Source: Halanaerobiales bacterium (GTDB lineage: Bacteria; Bacillota_F; Halanaerobiia; DY22613). Taken from it: a stretch of DNA of 8,624 nt. The position numbers and the translations under genes are program-made. A model generated the notes under the pieces. That model did not search any database and was not told where the DNA came from. It saw nothing but the letters and a program-made list of their open reading frames with translations. The stretch spans positions 1-8,624 of the forward strand of contig JAGMES010000174.1 in NCBI GenBank assembly GCA_023128035.1, in the 5' to 3' direction. Shown one piece after another: positions 1-6,892 of this stretch (the stretch's first letter is position 1; each line of letters starts with the position of its first letter).

Positions 1-16
1 TCAGGCTTTTTGTGGG

Positions 17-1478
17 CTAATCATAGAATAAATCTTGCCTAAAATTTTTTATTAGTACTTCTTCAGATAAATTTCTATTTGTAGCTGTAATTATTCTTAT
101 ATCTAATTTTCTTTTGTTTTTTCCTCCAAGTCTAGTTATTTCATAATTATCGAGTACTCTAAGTAATTTGGCTTGTATATCAAGAGGTAGTTCACCAATT
201 TCATCTAAAAATATTGTTCCTCGATTGGCTAGCTCAAATTTACCTGGATTACCTTCTTTTGCAGCTCCTGTAAAAGCACCTCTTTCATATCCAAAAAGTT
301 CACTTTCTACTAGATCTTTAGGAAGTGCTGCACAATTTATTGCTATAAAAGGACCTTTATGTCGTGGACTAGCATTATGAAGTGAATGAGCAAATAATTC
401 TTTGCCGGTACCACTTTCTCCTTGAATTAATACAGGGCAATCATTCATAGCAATTTTTTTTGCTGTATTAATTAAAGATAGCATATTATGATTTTTTGTA
501 ATGATATTATCAAATGTATAAGTTGAAGAATATCCTGCGATTTTTGTAACGTCTGAACGTATGCTATCTAACTTTCTGGCAACAAGTACAACTCCTAAAT
601 GATGATTATTCTTTACAACAGGAGATATTTTTAAACTACATTCAATACGATTTTTTCCAACATGTAATCCAATTTCTCTATATTTAATGACATTACTGTT
701 ATCGAAAATATTGCAATTAACTATTATTTCTTTTAGCATTTTTTTAACATCAATATTTAAGAGTTCATTTTTTGATATTTGCAAAAGTGTGCAGATTTTT
801 TCATTAAAATCTTTAATACGGTAATTTTTCCCGATGACTAAAATTCCGCTCTCTATTGAATTATAGGCTACCTCGATCCACTTTTTATGTTCAATGATTG
901 CTAATTGATTTTGTATTGCATTTGCTGCTGCGACTACTATGGCTAAAGTATGAGTATGGAAATCATAGAAATCTCCAGATAAATTTATTACACCAATAAT
1001 GTTACCTTTGTTATCATGTATGGGGGCTGCAGAACAGATCCAACTATGTTGTTCTTTACAATAGTGTTCAGCACCTAAAGTTTGAATTGGCTTATTTAAG
1101 TAAAGGCATGTTCCAATGGCATTTGTTCCAACATTGTCTTTTGACCATTTATGACCTTTTAAAAAGTTTAATTTTTTGCTTTTATCTAATATATTTTTAT
1201 TTCCCATTACTTCAATCAAAACGCCATTTTAATCTGTTAAAATGACTCCATAATTCGAATTGTTAACAATATTAAAAAGGTCGTTCATTATGGGTTTCAA
1301 TAATTTTATTGAGTGTATAAGAACTAACTTTCAAATTGTGGCCTTTTTCATAGTCTAGACCTGACTTTTTACATCTAATCCACGAGTTAACTATATCTTG
1401 ATCTATATCCTTCGGAATTATATTACGATTTATAAAATTTTCCCATGCTTCTTTTGCTTTTATAATGCGCTTGTTTAT
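17..1478 (-). pseudogene. Broken AcoR/NtrC-like sigma-54-dependent activator
   Basis: Remnant of an enhancer-binding activator of sigma-54 RNA polymerase, AcoR type. The longest intact piece (400 codons, 1219 down to 17) holds a GAF-like sensor (about residues 20-100), a PAS-like segment (115-215) and most of the AAA+ domain, with Walker A GESGTGKE (267-274), the sigma-54 contact loop GAFTGA (314-319) and Walker B TIFLDE (335-340). Damage is visible in four places. The ancestral start looks like ATA at 1478-1476, eight bases after an AGGAG. The N-terminal reading (AWENFINR..., DIVNSWIRC) loses frame at about 1285-1300. Frame resumes at MNDLFNIV and meets TAA at 1231-1229, where the family has a coding residue. 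The protein ends FRQDLFYD-stop where the family continues DLFYRLN, so the rest of AAA+ and the Fis-type HTH are missing. Its former target genes are not visible. Confidence 0.85.
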
Positions 1479-1512
1479 ATTAGATTCTCCTTAATTATTG
1501 TAGATTATCTTT

Positions 1513-1542
1513 ATTATATAGCACCAAAAGTATAACAATCAA
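1513..1542 (-). promoter_or_regulatory. Probable sigma-A promoter of the activator pseudogene
   Basis: Reading on the minus strand, TTGATT (1542-1537) is followed after 18 bases by TATAAT (1518-1513), about 35 bases before the lost start codon and its ribosome binding site (AGGAG at 1491-1487). The -10 box is exact and the -35 box matches four of six. Position and orientation fit transcription of the broken activator. Confidence 0.4.
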
Positions 1543-1600
1543 GTGCATCCACTGATTTTAAAATGAATGAATTGAGATTTAACGGAAGACAAATAAAAAA

Positions 1601-1826
1601 GAGACTACATCCATTGGATTCAGGATTAGTTGGGTGGAGAAGAGATTTTTACCACGAGAGATAATAGAAGTTCTAACTCCATGGGGAAAGGTGAAAGCTA
1701 AGGCATGTTATTTTAAGGGAGAGATGGTGAATATAGCTTCAGAGTATGAGGATTGTCGGAGGTTGAGTCAAGAGACTGGAGTTGCCTGTAAAGGTGATTT
1801 ATCAGGGGATTGAGAAAAATAGATAA
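1601..1826 (+). pseudogene. larC: larC remnant (C-terminus of nickel-insertion protein)
   Basis: Fragment of LarC, the CTP-dependent nickel chelatase that finishes the nickel-pincer nucleotide cofactor of lactate racemase and related enzymes. From 1601 the plus strand reads ETTSIGFRI, then EKRFLPREIIEVLTPWGKV, then VNIASEYEDCRRLSQETGV. This matches the conserved LarC C-terminus (ETTTxGVR, LPREI, V-T-x-G-K-V-x-x-K, PEYEDC). Around 1790-1794 the frame shifts by one base: the zero frame runs into TGA, whereas the +1 frame reads VIYQGIEKNR and reaches TAA at 1824-1826, a plausible original end. Upstream of 1601 the frame holds a TAA (1580-1582) and no recognisable LarC sequence, so some three quarters of the gene is gone. 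No other nickel-pincer gene is visible nearby. Assignment rests on motif recall, not a search. Confidence 0.65.
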
Positions 1827-1898
1827 GGAATTGGGAAAGCATCTATTTTTCATGAATTCAATAAAATGTAAAAGTTAAAGCCCTCAAGTACAATGAGA

Positions 1899-2030
1899 TC
1901 ACTCGTATCCTAACAATTCATCATGTCTAAGACTAACAGCTAAAGTAAGAGGTAATTCTAAGCCTGTGTTTTTGAGGTCTCTAACAACTTTTATAAATCT
2001 AGAGATATTTTTGGAGATATTCAAAATAAC
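1899..2030 (-). pseudogene. Short RlmN-like (23S rRNA methyltransferase) fragment
   Basis: On the minus strand 43 codons read without a stop from 2030 to the TGA at 1901-1899. The stretch contains NISRFIKVVRDLKNTG and then LELPLTLAVSLRHDELL. The second part resembles the RlmN/Cfr radical-SAM methyltransferase segment usually written LPxTLAxSLHAPNDELR, and the spacing from an IS-type strand to LAVSL fits that family roughly. The family's CxxxCxxC cluster and everything else are absent, and the sequence on both sides is non-coding. This is probably a gene relic. The match is short, so another radical-SAM protein or chance similarity remains possible. Confidence 0.3.
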
Positions 2031-2142
2031 ATTATAATAATTTAAATTTGTTTTACAGGAGGAATACAAAAACTTTCGAAGAAGAATATATATAATTAAG
2101 TTATTTTCTGAAGTGTTATGGCGAACCGATCATAAGAAACTG

Positions 2143-2158
2143 TAGATGTTCACATCTA
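2143..2158. repeat. Perfect 7-bp inverted repeat upstream of the ABC-3C operon
   Basis: TAGATGT (2143-2149) and ACATCTA (2152-2158) form a perfect dyad with a 2-base centre, about 75 bases before the first gene of the operon. The tight centre is more like a protein operator than an RNA hairpin. No regulator gene is linked to it. Confidence 0.4.
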
Positions 2159-2192
2159 AATGAAGAAAAATATATAGCTGTTTCTGTATATT

Positions 2193-2201
2193 TGCTATAT
2201 T
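2193..2201 (+). promoter_or_regulatory. Weak candidate extended -10 promoter for the ABC-3C operon
   Basis: TGC-TATATT (TG at 2193-2194, -10 hexamer 2196-2201) lies about 33 bases before the first start codon and just downstream of the 2143-2158 dyad. No good -35 hexamer is found 16-18 bases upstream, so the call depends on the extended -10 alone. The operon must be transcribed from somewhere in this gap, because the genes to its left are relics. Confidence 0.25.
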
Positions 2202-2233
2202 TGGGTACTAGATTAAATTGAGGTGAAATAAAT

Positions 2234-3634
2234 ATGGATTTAAAATGGTTGCATATATCAGATATACATTGTAGTTACAATAACTATGATACAAAAAGAA
2301 TGCGTAAAAGCTTAATTAAATACTTAATTGAATTAGAATATGAAGTGGATTGTGTCTTTATTACTGGAGATCTAGCTTATCAAAATAAAGGATATACAAA
2401 AGAACTACTTGAGATGATAAATAATATCTGCAAAGTTTTAAATGTAGATATAAACAGTGTGTACTTGACACCTGGTAATCATGACTTAAAAAGAGGTGGA
2501 ATTAGAGAAAGTATAGTCAAATTAATTCAAAATAGTAATAATCCAATAAAAGAATTAAATGAATTATCTAATCCTTCTTATAAAACTTTACTAAAAGGGT
2601 TTGATAAATATAAATCTTTTTATGAAAAACTTAAAGATCAAAAGGTTAGTAATAAACTTCATGAAGTTGTTAAAACTGAAAGATATAATTTGATTAATAT
2701 AAATACATGTTTGACTTCTGGTTTGAATGGTGAAGATGGTAAGTTATTAGTTGATCTAGATAAACTATTGAAGGAAATTGGAGATAATGATATTGATGAT
2801 TCAAAAAAAGTGAATATAGCTTTTGGACATCACGGGGTTGGATGTTTGTTACCTGAAGAAAGGGAGAAATTTAAAAATTTATTGGCAGATTATGATGTGG
2901 ATTTTTACTTGTCTGGACACTATCACCAAGCCAAAATTGAATTTGATACAAATAATACTAATGATATACATCATTTAACAGTTGGAGGGCATTTGGTAGA
3001 TGGATATTCCACACCTTGCTTCAATATTAGCAAGATAGATTTCAATAATAGAGAAGTTTCAGTGACTTACCATAGATGGTTTCAAGATAAAGAAATGTGG
3101 GGGGTATATCCACAAGTTAGTCGTAGGGCGGCGATAAATGGATCAATTTCTTTTCCTTTGAATAGAATATCTAAAAAGAATACAGAAGAATTTGTTGAGA
3201 TTGATAATGATAGTTTTAGAGATTTTATAGTTAATTTTCATAAATTTGTAGAAACAGGAGAAAGTAATCCGGATAATGAATTGAATATGAATGATATTAG
3301 ATCAAAGTTTAAAAATATGAACTGCTCCCTAACCTTACAGAAGAATTTTGATAAACTAAGCGAATTTTTTCCAATTATTGGAGAAGTTATGGATTCTGGT
3401 GAATATATTGATTTTGATAAAAAAACAATATTGCCAGAAGTTATTGTGGCGGAATATAATAAAGTTTTTAATAAGTATGATACGGGCACAGAAATTTTTG
3501 AAGCTATTATAGATAGTATATTTGAGAGATATAAGAATAAAGTAGAGTATTCAAATACTCGATTGAAAACGTATATTCGAATACTGGTGTTTTGGAGTAT
3601 TCATGAATGTGATATTTTCAATGAAAAAAAATAG
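2234..3634 (+). CDS. Calcineurin-like metallophosphoesterase, predicted ABC-3C effector
   Basis: Predicted two-metal phosphoesterase acting on a phosphodiester, nucleic acid or nucleotide; the substrate is unknown. All class III metallophosphoesterase motifs are present in order: SDIH (D10, H12), GDLAY (D46), GNHD (N82, H83), GHHG (H199, H200) and SGHYH (H229, H231). The catalytic domain takes up about residues 1-285. A further roughly 140 residues (about 325-466) form a helical-looking tail ending in a WSIHECDIF stretch, which resembles the C-terminal docking domain that ABC-three-component effectors carry. No signal peptide or membrane segment is seen, so it should be cytosolic. The start is chosen from GAGGTGAA eight bases before ATG. 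The gene opens a three-gene operon and is followed after 19 bases by the middle component. SbcD-like nucleases share the fold, but this ATPase partner is not SbcC. The enzyme class is firm; the effector role is inferred. Confidence 0.85.
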   Translation: MDLKWLHISDIHCSYNNYDTKRMRKSLIKYLIELEYEVDCVFITGDLAYQNKGYTKELLEMINNICKVLNVDINSVYLTPGNHDLKRGGIRESIVKLIQNSNNPIKELNELSNPSYKTLLKGFDKYKSFYEKLKDQKVSNKLHEVVKTERYNLININTCLTSGLNGEDGKLLVDLDKLLKEIGDNDIDDSKKVNIAFGHHGVGCLLPEEREKFKNLLADYDVDFYLSGHYHQAKIEFDTNNTNDIHHLTVGGHLVDGYSTPCFNISKIDFNNREVSVTYHRWFQDKEMWGVYPQVSRRAAINGSISFPLNRISKKNTEEFVEIDNDSFRDFIVNFHKFVETGESNPDNELNMNDIRSKFKNMNCSLTLQKNFDKLSEFFPIIGEVMDSGEYIDFDKKTILPEVIVAEYNKVFNKYDTGTEIFEAIIDSIFERYKNKVEYSNTRLKTYIRILVFWSIHECDIFNEKK

Positions 3635-3650
3635 GGTGATATAGGGTGAT
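3631..3650 (+). repeat. Tandem 10-bp duplication over a stop codon and ribosome binding site
   Basis: ATAGGGTGAT occurs twice in direct succession (3631-3640 and 3641-3650). The first copy contains the TAG stop of the phosphoesterase gene. The second contributes GGGTGAT immediately before the ATG of the small middle gene (3654). The duplication therefore gives two Shine-Dalgarno-like stretches at this junction. Confidence 0.8.
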
Positions 3651-3653
3651 GCT

Positions 3654-3896
3654 ATGGATTTTTTTAAACTAACTAAATATAGATCTTTAGATGAAAACGT
3701 ATTGTTAGTCTCGAAAGAACTATATGAAATTGTAGATGATAAAATTCATATTGATGAGTTATTCGATAGATATTCTGCAAGACGTAATATAACCCTCAAT
3801 CTTAATGTTGAAAGAATATTGTATCTTTCATTATTATTTTTGTTTTCAGTTGGAAAAATAAAAATAAATAAGAATTTTATTATGAGGTGTGAATAA
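3654..3896 (+). CDS. ABC-3C middle component (MC6-like) small protein
   Basis: An 80-residue, probably cytosolic protein between the phosphoesterase and the ABC ATPase. Its shape (short N-terminal helix region, DELFDRYSARRN, then a hydrophobic helix RILYLSLLFLFSVGKIKI at about 54-71 followed by a short strand) fits the small middle components of ABC-three-component systems. It is closest to the type I know as MC6, whose conserved core reads roughly FLLALDFLYLLGKI. In that model it bridges the ATPase and the C-terminal domain of the effector, much like a kleisin- or winged-helix-type adaptor. The hydrophobic helix ends in the polar SVGKIK and looks like a packed core rather than a membrane anchor. 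Its TAA stop shares one base with the ATG of the ATPase gene, which implies translational coupling and matched production. The family call rests on context and pattern; the protein being real is well supported. Confidence 0.7.
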   Translation: MDFFKLTKYRSLDENVLLVSKELYEIVDDKIHIDELFDRYSARRNITLNLNVERILYLSLLFLFSVGKIKINKNFIMRCE

Positions 3897-5653
3897 TGAT
3901 TATTAATCGATTAATAATATATGGACACAGGGATAAAGAATTTATAAAAAAGTATAGATTTAATGAAAATGGATTGAATATAGTTGTAGGCGAAAAAAGA
4001 GATAATAATGAAGAAACAAATGGTGTTGGAAAAACGACTCTAGTAGAATGCCTTAGATATATATTAGGTTCTTCCATACCAGATGATATTTCGGCAAGTA
4101 AAGAGATTATTGTAAGGGATATATTTTTATGTATTGAAATTACGATAAACAATAAAAAGATGTATCTTGGACGCCGTGTTATTGATAAAAATAAAGGATA
4201 TGTACTTGATAATGGTACATTCACTATGGATATGAAAAAATGGAAAGTAAGATTACAAAATGATTATAAAGATTTTATCAATATGATTATATGCTCGAAT
4301 AAGTCAGAAAAAACTCCTGATTTTAGTTCGTTGAAAGAACTTATAATAAGAAATGAGAAATATGGTTTTAATGATATTATTATTCCTAATAGAAAGGCAG
4401 TATCGCAGTATTCTTATTTATCGTACTTATTTAGGCTGCCATTTGAATCGGAAAAGATTTTAAATGATTTAAAGAAACCGATAGTAGAATTAAAAAATGA
4501 ATTAAAAATCATCAAATCAATGGCAGATGAAATTGATTCTCTAAAAATTACTAAGAATAAGCTGGAAAAGGAAATAAAACAATTGAATTCAATGTTAGAT
4601 AAATTGGATATATCGGAAAACTATAAATCTGAAACAGATAATTATGCTAATTTGAAGTTAAAACTAAATGAAGTTCAAAAATCTATTTATAAAAGAGAAC
4701 ACATCGTTGAGCAATATAAACGTAATATCACTGATTTAAATAGAAAAGTTGAAGAAATAAAAGCTTTTAAAGATGTTGAAATATTTTATAGTCAACTATT
4801 AGATTATTTTCCTGAGAGTATAGTGAAAAGCTATGAAGAAATCTCTGAATACTACAATTTTATGATTGATAATAGGGGGAAATATTTTCAATCAAAAGTT
4901 GAGATGATCACTGATGAACTAGAAAATTTATATTCTGAAAAAATTCATTTATATGATGAGATAAATGAAGCTTCTAAATTTCTTGAAAATGATAAATTAA
5001 TAAATGATATTACGCATATAACTAATAAGATTAATCGAAAGAACAAAGCTCTTGCAACATGTTCTGCTAAGATTGATTTATATGACAAGAAGAATGAAAT
5101 AAATAAACGTATAAATACGTATACTGGTAAATTAATACACAGGACAAATTTGCTGGAAGATGAATTTAATGTGTATAATGATTATCTTATAAAAATCCAA
5201 AATACCTTTAAGAGTCTTTTAGAAAAAACTTATGACGAGGAGGGAATTTTAGAATTTGAATTTGATAATAGAACAGGTATAAAAGATACATCTGGTAGAA
5301 TAAAGATTAAATGCAAGATAGAAGATGAAAAATCTCATGGTAGGCTATACATGAAAATAAATATTTTCGATTTGACTTGGTTTTTAACCCAATTAGAATA
5401 TGAGAATTCTATTAATATATTAATACATGATGGTTCGTATTGTAAACCAGATATAACGGTGAAAGCTCGTACATTAAAATATGTTGATTTAATGCTAAAA
5501 AAAGTAGGAAAAGGTCAGTATTTTGTAACTCTAAATGTGGATGAAGTAACAGAAGTTGATTATACGTATTTTGATTCTAATTCATTAATAGCTGTAAAGC
5601 TGGACAGAGCTGATGGGCATAAGAATAGATTTTTTGGCTTTAAATATAATTAA
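3896..5653 (+). CDS. DUF2326-type ABC ATPase of a predicted ABC-3C system
   Basis: SMC/Rad50-like ABC ATPase of 585 residues. The N-terminal half-site has GLNIVVGEKRDNNEE followed by Walker A NGVGKTTL (42-49); the acidic insert just before the P-loop is typical of DUF2326 proteins. Residues about 190-290 and 330-440 are rich in K, E, L and I heptads and should form coiled coils. The C-terminal half-site has SHGR (480-483), FDLTW (491-495), the Walker B-like ILIHD (508-512) and QYFVTLN (541-547), ending RFFGFKYN as DUF2326 domains tend to. A classical LSGGQ signature is not obvious. No CxxC zinc hook exists, so it is not SbcC or Rad50. The start overlaps the preceding stop (TAATG) and has GAGGTG six bases upstream. 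As the last gene of the operon it probably senses or binds a DNA or protein target and controls the phosphoesterase through the small middle protein; this role is inferred. Confidence 0.85.
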   Translation: MIINRLIIYGHRDKEFIKKYRFNENGLNIVVGEKRDNNEETNGVGKTTLVECLRYILGSSIPDDISASKEIIVRDIFLCIEITINNKKMYLGRRVIDKNKGYVLDNGTFTMDMKKWKVRLQNDYKDFINMIICSNKSEKTPDFSSLKELIIRNEKYGFNDIIIPNRKAVSQYSYLSYLFRLPFESEKILNDLKKPIVELKNELKIIKSMADEIDSLKITKNKLEKEIKQLNSMLDKLDISENYKSETDNYANLKLKLNEVQKSIYKREHIVEQYKRNITDLNRKVEEIKAFKDVEIFYSQLLDYFPESIVKSYEEISEYYNFMIDNRGKYFQSKVEMITDELENLYSEKIHLYDEINEASKFLENDKLINDITHITNKINRKNKALATCSAKIDLYDKKNEINKRINTYTGKLIHRTNLLEDEFNVYNDYLIKIQNTFKSLLEKTYDEEGILEFEFDNRTGIKDTSGRIKIKCKIEDEKSHGRLYMKINIFDLTWFLTQLEYENSINILIHDGSYCKPDITVKARTLKYVDLMLKKVGKGQYFVTLNVDEVTEVDYTYFDSNSLIAVKLDRADGHKNRFFGFKYN

Positions 5654-5810
5654 ATATTTGCGAACTTGTGTTTTTGAAATATGTATTATAGCCTCCAGAA
5701 AATAGATACAGCTATTAAGGATGACCTCATATCAATTACTTAAAGATCAAAAGTAATTTTCATGCAATATCTTGTGAACAGAAATTAAATAAAAAGTTTT
5801 CTTTAATGTA
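5654..5810. other. Short gap after the ABC-3C operon with no gene seen
   Basis: Stops break all six frames and no conserved protein motif was recognised. A 17-codon plus-strand stretch around 5687-5737 (SLQKIDTAIKDDLISIT) looks protein-like but is too short to assign. Confidence 0.4.
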
Positions 5811-5846
5811 AAAAATTCCTATGAAAAATTATAGGAGTTTTTTTGT
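5811..5846 (+). terminator. Rho-independent terminator closing the ABC-3C operon
   Basis: A 10-bp stem (5813-5822 pairing with 5831-5840, one G-U pair) around CCTAT/ATAGG with an 8-base loop is followed by a run of seven T (5838-5844). The A run on the left side makes it able to work in the other direction too. It lies about 160 bases after the ATPase stop codon. Confidence 0.8.
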
Positions 5847-5895
5847 TCTTTAACTTATGCTGCTTGTAATATGGTGAATCTGGTTCCAGAATTAA

Positions 5896-5924
5896 TTGAC
5901 ATTCATGATAATAAATAGTATAAT
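5896..5924 (+). promoter_or_regulatory. Exact-consensus sigma-A promoter for the lipoprotein gene
   Basis: TTGACA (5896-5901), a 17-base spacer and TATAAT (5919-5924) match the housekeeping promoter at every position. Transcription should begin near 5931, leaving a leader of about 135 bases before the lipoprotein start codon. Within the leader AAAACT (5997-6002) can pair with AGTTTT (6010-6015), a weak hairpin only. Confidence 0.85.
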
Positions 5925-6064
5925 AAAAGAAAATTATATTTTCAGAATAATGTTTTAATTCTATATATTTATTTAAACGTCATACATCTACAAGTTAAAA
6001 CTCCGCTAAAGTTTTTGATCCCAAGAATTTCACTCTATAAGTTTTAAATATGAAGGGAGATAGA

Positions 6065-6775
6065 ATGATGAGTATTATGAAAAAGAGTAGTTTGTTGTTT
6101 ATTTTGATGTTAGTTTTATTGCTGATAAACGGGTGTAGCAGAACTATAACTGAAATAAAAGTTGTAGAGATTGAAAATGCTAAGACAGTTGAGGTTACAA
6201 TTAAATTTGCAGGTGGAAGTTTGAAGATTAATGGGGAAGAAGATAAATTATTGAGAGCAAATTTTTCTTATAATTCAAAATCGTTAAAACCAGTAGTAGA
6301 ATATAAGGTTAGCCAAGAGAAAGGCCAACTAACCATTAAGCATGATGAGGATAGTATATCTGGGGTGCATATTTTTAAAAAAAGTGATTGGAATTTATGC
6401 TTAAATAATGATATACCCATGGATTTAAATATTTCTTTTGGCGCTGGAAAAAATGATTTAAATTTAGGTAGTTTAAATTTAGGTAAAATAGACATTTCAG
6501 TAGGGGCAGGAGAAACTAGAATTTCTCTTGTAGGAGATTGGAAAAGGGATCTACGAGCTAATATTAATGGAGGAGTTGGTAAGATAACTTTAATACTCCC
6601 AAGTAATGTAGGAGTGTATATTGAAGCAACTAAAGGGATAGGTGACATAAACAATGAAGGTCTTGTGAAGAACGGCAATGTATATACTAATGAGGTTTTT
6701 GGTAAGTCAGATATATATATGTACATCATAGTTAAAACTGGTATTGGAGAGATAAACTTAAAACTTGATGAATAG
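6065..6775 (+). CDS. Toast-rack-domain lipoprotein
   Basis: Secreted, lipid-anchored protein of 236 residues. MKKSSLLFILMLVLLLINGC is a signal peptide ending in a lipobox with Cys24 as the lipidated residue. The rest is beta-rich with repeated GAG-type turns (SFGAGKNDLNLGSLNLG, SVGAGETRISL, GGVGKITLILP, KGIGDIN) and WNLCLNNDIPMDL. This is the layout of the N-terminal toast-rack domain (formerly DUF2154) found in LiaF-like and related envelope-stress proteins. The LiaF-type C-terminal domain and membrane helices are absent, so this is the anchored sensor or adaptor part alone; it probably works at the outer face of the membrane. The ATG at 6050 precedes the ribosome binding site AGGGAGA (6054-6060), so the start is taken at 6065; 6068 is equally possible. 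It stands alone between its own promoter and terminator. Confidence 0.8.
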   Translation: MMSIMKKSSLLFILMLVLLLINGCSRTITEIKVVEIENAKTVEVTIKFAGGSLKINGEEDKLLRANFSYNSKSLKPVVEYKVSQEKGQLTIKHDEDSISGVHIFKKSDWNLCLNNDIPMDLNISFGAGKNDLNLGSLNLGKIDISVGAGETRISLVGDWKRDLRANINGGVGKITLILPSNVGVYIEATKGIGDINNEGLVKNGNVYTNEVFGKSDIYMYIIVKTGIGEINLKLDE

Positions 6776-6789
6776 TGAATTTTGTCATG

Positions 6790-6827
6790 AAAACTGGTCG
6801 AATAATTTATTAATTGACCAGTTTTTT
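6790..6827 (+). terminator. Terminator of the lipoprotein gene
   Basis: AAAACTGGTC (6790-6799) pairs perfectly with GACCAGTTTT (6816-6825) across a 16-base loop, and T continues to 6827. It starts 14 bases after the lipoprotein stop codon. The A-rich left arm allows action on the minus strand too. Confidence 0.85.
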
Positions 6828-6857
6828 ATATAATGCTGAAGAATTATTTCAGTATTG

Positions 6858-6886
6858 TTGACATTAATAAGTCCAACAAGTATAAT
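6858..6886 (+). promoter_or_regulatory. Exact-consensus sigma-A promoter for the YdjM-like gene
   Basis: TTGACA (6858-6863), a 17-base spacer and TATAAT (6881-6886) are a perfect match to the housekeeping promoter. Transcription should begin near 6893, inside the LexA box. The leader to the ATG at 6931 is only about 38 bases. Confidence 0.85.
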
Positions 6887-6892
6887 AGAATA

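Noticed and set aside
1563..1661. Small plus-strand open frame starting ATGAATGAATTG
   Set aside because: It overlaps the larC remnant in another frame, has no ribosome binding site and no recognisable motif.
2141..2160. GTTC near the ABC-3C operon as a LexA box
   Set aside because: The matching GAAC half-site at the required 4-base spacing is missing; the dyad there has a different sequence.
3704..3867. Small middle protein as a toxin or membrane peptide
   Set aside because: Its single hydrophobic helix is short, runs into a charged GKIKINK segment, and the gene is coupled to the ATPase in an ABC-3C order, which explains it better.
2234..5653. Reading the operon as sbcDC (Mre11-Rad50 type nuclease)
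   Set aside because: The ATPase is too short, has no CxxC zinc hook and carries DUF2326-like features, and sbcDC does not have an 80-residue gene between its members.
6050..6064. ATG at 6050 as start of the lipoprotein
   Set aside because: The best ribosome binding site (AGGGAGA) lies after this ATG; starting at 6065 or 6068 gives correct spacing and a normal signal peptide.
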